A stretch of 64,000 nt of DNA, from assembly GCA_947630925.1 (NCBI GenBank), contig CANRJM010000006.1:1-64000 (forward strand). The letters are read 5' to 3'. The DNA comes from an uncultured Lachnospiraceae bacterium. GTDB lineage: Bacteria > Bacillota > Clostridia > Lachnospirales > Lachnospiraceae. Below are positions 58,655 through 64,000 of the stretch, piece after piece. How positions within the stretch are numbered: the first letter of the stretch is position 1; each line of letters begins with the position of its first letter. The notes under the pieces are model-generated. The model did not search any database, had not been told where the DNA came from, and worked only from the letters and a program-made list of their open reading frames with translations. The position numbers and the translations under genes are program-made.

Positions 58655-60142
58655 ATGCAGGAGCGAGGTTTTATGGAAACGGGGAGAATAGAATTACCTC
58701 AAGCGGTATCTTTCATTATTCATACGTTAGAGGAAGCGGGTCATGAGGCATATGCGGTAGGCGGATGCGTGCGTGATACTATTCTGGGAAGAAAGCCACA
58801 GGACTGGGATATTACTACTTCTGCAAAGCCGGAGGAAGTAAAACGGCTGTTTCGCAGAACCATTGATACAGGAATTCAACATGGAACCGTGACGGTTATG
58901 TTGAACCATATTGCTTATGAAGTGACTACCTATCGGATTGACGGGGAATATGAAGATAGCCGTCATCCGAAAAGTGTAGAATATACGAAAAATCTGAAAT
59001 TGGATTTAGAACGCAGGGATTTTACCATCAATGCCATGGCGTATAATGACACCAGAGGTTTGGTGGATGAGTTTGAAGGGATTCGCGATTTGGAGAGGCG
59101 AGTGATTCGATGCGTTGGGGATCCAGGGGAGAGATTTGATGAAGATGCACTTCGAATGTTACGAGCTGTCCGATTTTCAGGACAGCTCGGTTTTGACATA
59201 GAGGAAAAAACAGAACAGGCAATTATTGAGAGAGCGGTACATCTGAAACAAATCAGCGCAGAAAGGATACGGGTAGAGCTTACCAAACTGCTAATTTCCA
59301 AGAATGCCGGCAAACTGCGCGTGGCATATCGGACAGGAATGACACAGATGTTTTTGCCGGAGTTGGACCGCATGATGTGTCTGGAGCAGAAAAATCCGCA
59401 TCATATTTATACGGCTGGGGAGCATACAATCCGCAGCGTAGAAGTTATCAATGCTTTTTTTTACGGAAAGGCTGAGGAAGTTTTTCGGGAAATGATTTCT
59501 GATACGGCAATAGCGGAGGAGGCAGTTAACCATCTCAGAGAATGGTTGAAAGCATTAACCGGGAAACAACATAAGATTCTTTGTATGACTATGCTGCTGC
59601 ATGATACAGGGAAGCTGGAAACGATGACGGTGGATGAGCAGGGGATAGGACATTTTTATGGGCATCCGTCCGTCAGCGAAAAAATAGCTTCTAAAATCAT
59701 GAAACGCCTGACTTTTGACAATGAATCCATAGCTTTGGTCAAACGTTTAATCCGTTGGCATGATTATAGCTTTGGCCGCCAGTTAAAATCGATGCGCAAA
59801 GCTGTGTCAAAAATCGGAAGAGATTTGATGCCATTGTTGTTTTTTGTACAATATAGTGATATACTGTCACAGAATCCTCAAACTGTTGCAGAAAAGGTTG
59901 ACCGCATCAATCAGGCAGTTTTGCTTTGGGAGGAGGTTATGGCTTCCAAAGCGGCTCTGGAGTTAAAGGATCTTGCAGTAACCGGAAGGGATTTGATAGA
60001 ACTTGGGATACAGCCCGGACCGGAGATTGGCAATATTTTAACGCTTATATTAGAATATGTATTGGAACATCCGGAGAAAAATCAAAAAAAATGGCTGCTT
60101 GCTTATGCTGAGGAGAAGATGCAAGGAAGTGGAGGGAAATAA
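58655..60142 (+). CDS. cca: CCA tRNA nucleotidyltransferase with HD domain
   Basis: AYAVGGCVRDTILGRKPQDWDITT, RRDFTINAMAY, HDTGKLE. Confidence 0.95.
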   Translation: MQERGFMETGRIELPQAVSFIIHTLEEAGHEAYAVGGCVRDTILGRKPQDWDITTSAKPEEVKRLFRRTIDTGIQHGTVTVMLNHIAYEVTTYRIDGEYEDSRHPKSVEYTKNLKLDLERRDFTINAMAYNDTRGLVDEFEGIRDLERRVIRCVGDPGERFDEDALRMLRAVRFSGQLGFDIEEKTEQAIIERAVHLKQISAERIRVELTKLLISKNAGKLRVAYRTGMTQMFLPELDRMMCLEQKNPHHIYTAGEHTIRSVEVINAFFYGKAEEVFREMISDTAIAEEAVNHLREWLKALTGKQHKILCMTMLLHDTGKLETMTVDEQGIGHFYGHPSVSEKIASKIMKRLTFDNESIALVKRLIRWHDYSFGRQLKSMRKAVSKIGRDLMPLLFFVQYSDILSQNPQTVAEKVDRINQAVLLWEEVMASKAALELKDLAVTGRDLIELGIQPGPEIGNILTLILEYVLEHPEKNQKKWLLAYAEEKMQGSGGK

Positions 60143-60145
60143 CAG

Positions 60146-62290
60146 ATGAATCTTAATATGCAGTGGCATCAGATGTCCAAGTCCATGAAAACACAGGTAT
60201 ATCTAGATAATCTTACGGTAATTTTTAATCCACAGGCGTTGTTTAGTGATGGTACGGAGAGTTATCGAATACCGCCGGAGCCGAAAGCTAATGAGAATGT
60301 AAAAATACGTTTTCGCGCAGGAAGGGAAAATATAGATGAAGTATATTTGATCTTTGACGGCAACAGCCAGATCATGTCGAAGGTATCCAGCGATAGAACA
60401 TTTGATTATTATGAGGCGGAAATCCATTTAGGAATCAGTCGTGTGGAGTATTATTTTGAAGTCCATTGCGGACCGTTTGTCTGCTATTATAATAGCGTTG
60501 GCGTTTGCGCCAGTGTTGAGAACCATTATAATTTTTGGATTACCCCATCTTTTTCTACGCCGGAATGGGCAAAGGGCGCCATTTTTTATCAGATTTATAC
60601 CGATCGTTTTTATAATGGCGATACCGGAAATGATGTAGAGGATAATGAGTATTTTTATATTGGGGAAGGAACGTCTAAAGTAACGGATTGGAATAAGTAT
60701 CCTGCGGAAATGGGAGTTCGTGAATTTTACGGCGGCGATATTGCCGGAATTATGCAGAAGTTAGATTATTTACAGGATTTAGGAGTAGAAGTTATCTATT
60801 TGAATCCGATTTTTGTTTCGCCATCGAATCATAAATACGATATTCAGGATTATGATTATGTGGATCCGCATATTGGAAAAATCGTAAAGGAGGAAGGCGA
60901 ATTTCTAAAACGGGATGAATATGGTAACTGGCAGTTTGATCCGGAACATCCGAATAAATCGGCAACACGTTATATCTGCCGCGTGACGGACAGAGAAAAT
61001 CTGGAGGCAAGTAACCAGCTTTTTATTGAATTTGTTGAAGAAGTGCATCGGCGCGGTATGCGCGTTATTCTGGACGGCGTTTTTAATCATTGCGGTTCGT
61101 TTAATAAATGGCTCGACAGAGAGTGCATTTATGAGGATGCTCCCGGTTATGCGAAAGGTGCGTTTGTATCGTCAGACAGCCCGTATCGGAGCTATTTTAA
61201 ATTTTGGGAAGAAATGTGGCCGTATAATACGTATTATGATGGATGGTGGGGACACGATACCCTGCCCAAGTTAAACTATGAAGAATCTTCTGAGCTTTTT
61301 CACTATATCATGTATATTGCAAGAAAGTGGGTGTCTCCGCCGTTTAATGCCGATGGCTGGCGGTTGGACGTTGCTGCAGATTTGGGATACTCCGGCGAAT
61401 ATAATCACTATTTCTGGAAGGAATTTCGTAAAAATGTAAAAGAAGCCAATCCTAACGCCCTGATTCTGGCGGAGCACTATGGAGATCCAACCGAGTGGCT
61501 GCAGGGCGATCAATGGGATACCGTTATGAATTATGATGCTTTTATGGAGCCGATTACATGGTTTTTGACCGGTGTAGAGAAGCATAGTGATGAATACCGT
61601 GATGATATGAAGGGAAATGCAGATGCTTTCTTTGGTTCCATGCGCCATTATATGACGCGTTTTTGTACACAGTCGCTGCATGTAGCGATGAATGAATTAT
61701 CCAATCATGATCATTCTCGTTTTTTAACGCGTACGAACAGTCAGGTTGGGCGTACGAACAGCCGTGGAGCTGAGGCGGCAGGCATCGGTATTGATAAGGC
61801 GGTATTCCGCCAGGCGGTCATGATCCAAATGACATGGCCGGGAGCGCCAACCATTTATTATGGAGATGAAGCAGGTATGTGCGGCTGGACGGATCCGGAT
61901 AACCGCCGTACATATCCTTGGGGACATGAGGATAAAGAACTGATTGCCTACCATAAGGCGCTGATAAAGATTCATAAGGATTATCAGGTTTTTAAGACCG
62001 GCTCTATTTTATTTTTGTTAGGAGAATATAATCTGATCAGCTATGGCCGTTTTAACGATAAAGAAAGAGCAGTAGTCGTTATTAACCGCAGTGAGGAAGA
62101 GCGTCAGGTGGATATACCGGTATGGAGACTTGGCGTGATAAGTCAGCAGCGTATGGCAAGCCTGTTTACTACAAACAGGGGAGGCTATTCGGAGGAAACA
62201 CAGACATACGCAGTAGATAATGGTTTTATTCATGTCACTTGTCCTCCGGTATCAGGGATTATCATTAAGGATATGGAAACTTTCGTATAG
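60146..62290 (+). CDS. GH13 alpha-glycosidase (neopullulanase/cyclomaltodextrinase-like)
   Basis: GVEVIYLNPIF, VILDGVFNHCG, DGWRLDVA, ILAEHYG, NHDHSRFLTR. Confidence 0.94.
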   Translation: MNLNMQWHQMSKSMKTQVYLDNLTVIFNPQALFSDGTESYRIPPEPKANENVKIRFRAGRENIDEVYLIFDGNSQIMSKVSSDRTFDYYEAEIHLGISRVEYYFEVHCGPFVCYYNSVGVCASVENHYNFWITPSFSTPEWAKGAIFYQIYTDRFYNGDTGNDVEDNEYFYIGEGTSKVTDWNKYPAEMGVREFYGGDIAGIMQKLDYLQDLGVEVIYLNPIFVSPSNHKYDIQDYDYVDPHIGKIVKEEGEFLKRDEYGNWQFDPEHPNKSATRYICRVTDRENLEASNQLFIEFVEEVHRRGMRVILDGVFNHCGSFNKWLDRECIYEDAPGYAKGAFVSSDSPYRSYFKFWEEMWPYNTYYDGWWGHDTLPKLNYEESSELFHYIMYIARKWVSPPFNADGWRLDVAADLGYSGEYNHYFWKEFRKNVKEANPNALILAEHYGDPTEWLQGDQWDTVMNYDAFMEPITWFLTGVEKHSDEYRDDMKGNADAFFGSMRHYMTRFCTQSLHVAMNELSNHDHSRFLTRTNSQVGRTNSRGAEAAGIGIDKAVFRQAVMIQMTWPGAPTIYYGDEAGMCGWTDPDNRRTYPWGHEDKELIAYHKALIKIHKDYQVFKTGSILFLLGEYNLISYGRFNDKERAVVVINRSEEERQVDIPVWRLGVISQQRMASLFTTNRGGYSEETQTYAVDNGFIHVTCPPVSGIIIKDMETFV

Positions 62291-62341
62291 GGAAAAAGAA
62301 TGATATAATAAATGGGAATGTAACACGATATAGAAAATGAG

Positions 62342-62388
62342 AACAATGGAGCGGTACGCCAACTGTTGGTATACCGCTCCATTGTTTT
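62342..62388. terminator. bidirectional terminator between convergent genes
   Basis: AACAATGGAGCGGTACGCC..GGTATACCGCTCCATTGTTTT. Confidence 0.9.
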
Positions 62389-62403
62389 ATGAAAAGGATT
62401 TGG

Positions 62404-63156
62404 TTAATGATTTATCTGTAAATTATTGTCCGTATTTTTCTTTTTCTTTCGTACAATGATTTTACACCGGGCAGTTTTACCGTTTGCAATCCGTGCCATA
62501 ACGTATGTGCTGCCGATTTTTTTCCCGTGAATCACACCACGCTTTCCAATGGATACGATTTTGGGGTTTAGAGACCAGAATATCGGTCTTTCTTTTGTGA
62601 TGCTTGGCCGGATTGTTACAGATAATTTAGCCTTTTGCCCCTTTCTTATCTTGCGTACGGATTGATGGAACATAATACTCGCCGCATGAGGGGAAACGGT
62701 AATTCTGGCTCTTAAAGTTCTTTTTTCTTCAAAAAAGAAAAAAGGGCTCCTTGATATTTTTATGATAATTTTAGCAGTCCCCGAGCGGATACCCGTATAC
62801 CGGCATGTGGTATCTGTCTCCTGTTCTACAGAGAGGACAGAAGGATTGTTGCTTCGAAAGGAAATGTTACAGTCTTTTGGGAGATCCGATATAGATAAGA
62901 TCTCGCTATCGTCCTGGAAGATATTCCTTGGGTGTTTTTCGATATGGGCGTCGCATGCAAACTTCTTCTGCTTTAAGCGCAGGGAACGCACAGAGGCTTT
63001 CAGAGAAGTTTGTACTGCCGTTTTCTTTATAGCCGTTTTTGTTTTAGCAGCCGAACTTGTCTTTGCCGGCGCAAAAATGAGAAGCAGTATCATACTTCCC
63101 AAAAAAAGTTGTAATTTTTTATTCTTCATCAAAACTCCATTCTCGTATTTGATCAT
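62404..63156 (-). CDS. secreted Big_2-like (Ig-like) domain protein
   Basis: Signal peptide KKLQLFLGSMILLLIFAPAKTSSA; IFWSLNPKIVSIGKRGVIHGKKIGSTYVMARIANGKTARCKIIV. Confidence 0.75.
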   Translation of the reverse strand: MIKYENGVLMKNKKLQLFLGSMILLLIFAPAKTSSAAKTKTAIKKTAVQTSLKASVRSLRLKQKKFACDAHIEKHPRNIFQDDSEILSISDLPKDCNISFRSNNPSVLSVEQETDTTCRYTGIRSGTAKIIIKISRSPFFFFEEKRTLRARITVSPHAASIMFHQSVRKIRKGQKAKLSVTIRPSITKERPIFWSLNPKIVSIGKRGVIHGKKIGSTYVMARIANGKTARCKIIVRKKKKNTDNNLQINH

Positions 63157-63349
63157 ACATGTTATATAATTTATTATAACGGAAATTATATTTATTGTAA
63201 AATACTCTGATGGCAGAAACTTGTCAAAAAAATCTTTTTTTTGACATAAATTTATGATAGCTTACGGTATGATAAAGATCATATATTGTTGTTACCATGA
63301 AGTGAAGAGATATCGGTTCAATGGTTCAGGAAAGCGAGGAAATTATCGG

Positions 63350-64000
63350 ATGGAGTATATTTTAATTGCAGATGATAATCAGAATATTATTGATATCCTG
63401 ACTACATACGTTAAGAAAGAGGGATACGAGCCGATTGTGGCTAAGGACGGAGTAGAAGCAGAGCGTATGTATGAGGAATATTTACCGGCAGCGATTCTTT
63501 TAGATGTTATGATGCCGTTTAAGGACGGATATGAGGTATGCCGTAGTATCCGTAAAAAATCAAGCGTACCGATTATTCTGATTACGGCGCGGGGAGAAGA
63601 TTTTGATAAGATTATGGGATTGGATATCGGAGCAGACGACTATATTGTTAAGCCGTTTAGCCCGAATGAGGTTATGGCAAGGCTGCGCGCCGTACTTCGC
63701 CGGATTAACCGTTCCGGAGAAGGGGCGGAAGATGGCAATGTAGTGAAGATTAGCAATATGATTGTCAATTTGGAAGAATATTCCTTTTGCATTGATGGAA
63801 AAAGGATTCCTCTTACAAAAAAAGAGATTGAGACGATGTGGACATTTGCGTCCAATCCAAATAAGGTTTTTACAAGAGATAACCTGTTAGACAGTTTGTG
63901 GGGATATGATTATTATGGAGACAGCAGAACGGTAGATTCCCATATTAAGCGTTTGCGGGCAAAATTAGATACCATGGAACATCCCAACTGGTCTATAAAA
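63350..64000 (+). CDS. OmpR-family response regulator, truncated by window end
   Basis: MEYILIADDNQNIIDILTTYV...LLDVMMPFKDGYEVC...GADDYIVKPFSPNEVMARLRAVLRR...DSRTVDSHIKRLRAKLD; absent from ORF track because no stop in window. Confidence 0.93.
   Translation, partial: MEYILIADDNQNIIDILTTYVKKEGYEPIVAKDGVEAERMYEEYLPAAILLDVMMPFKDGYEVCRSIRKKSSVPIILITARGEDFDKIMGLDIGADDYIVKPFSPNEVMARLRAVLRRINRSGEGAEDGNVVKISNMIVNLEEYSFCIDGKRIPLTKKEIETMWTFASNPNKVFTRDNLLDSLWGYDYYGDSRTVDSHIKRLRAKLDTMEHPNWSIK

Overview
Low-GC Firmicutes chromosome segment, probably Lachnospiraceae (inferred from gene content). No rRNA, CRISPR array or intact transposon was seen. Conserved backbone: mrnC-rlmB-sigH with tRNAs, T-box-ilvB-ilvN, nitrilase/TPR/PPase/Mrp genes, tadA, SRP RNA, HD-GYP, LytR_C/YitT/UgpC-like genes, ftsEX-pcsB-like-ctpA-like, an IbrA/IbrB-like pair, DEAD helicase, SAM-I riboswitch-metK, cca, GH13 and a response regulator cut by the window end. 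Two decayed accessory islands interrupt it: about 1-9.2 kb (ending at tRNA-Glu/Cys) and about 30.8-40.2 kb. Both carry RHS C-terminal fragments, secreted or lipoprotein immunity-like ORFs, a Big_14-like small secreted protein and one Rpn/PDDEXK_2 nuclease gene. Main points for follow-up: (i) an orphan RHS-tip/lipoprotein cassette array, including a GH24-lysozyme-like tip; (ii) two Rpn genes, each altered by a different palindromic insertion, one separating the nuclease domain from a C-terminal RpnS-like ORF; (iii) a perfect 171-bp inverted repeat whose inversion would swap the C-terminus of a surface protein; (iv) a DUF3800 gene with an in-frame amber codon, bounded by 20-bp direct repeats; (v) pseudoknot-capable leaders at ilvB and metK. 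All calls come from reading the sequence and ORF track by eye; no database search was run.
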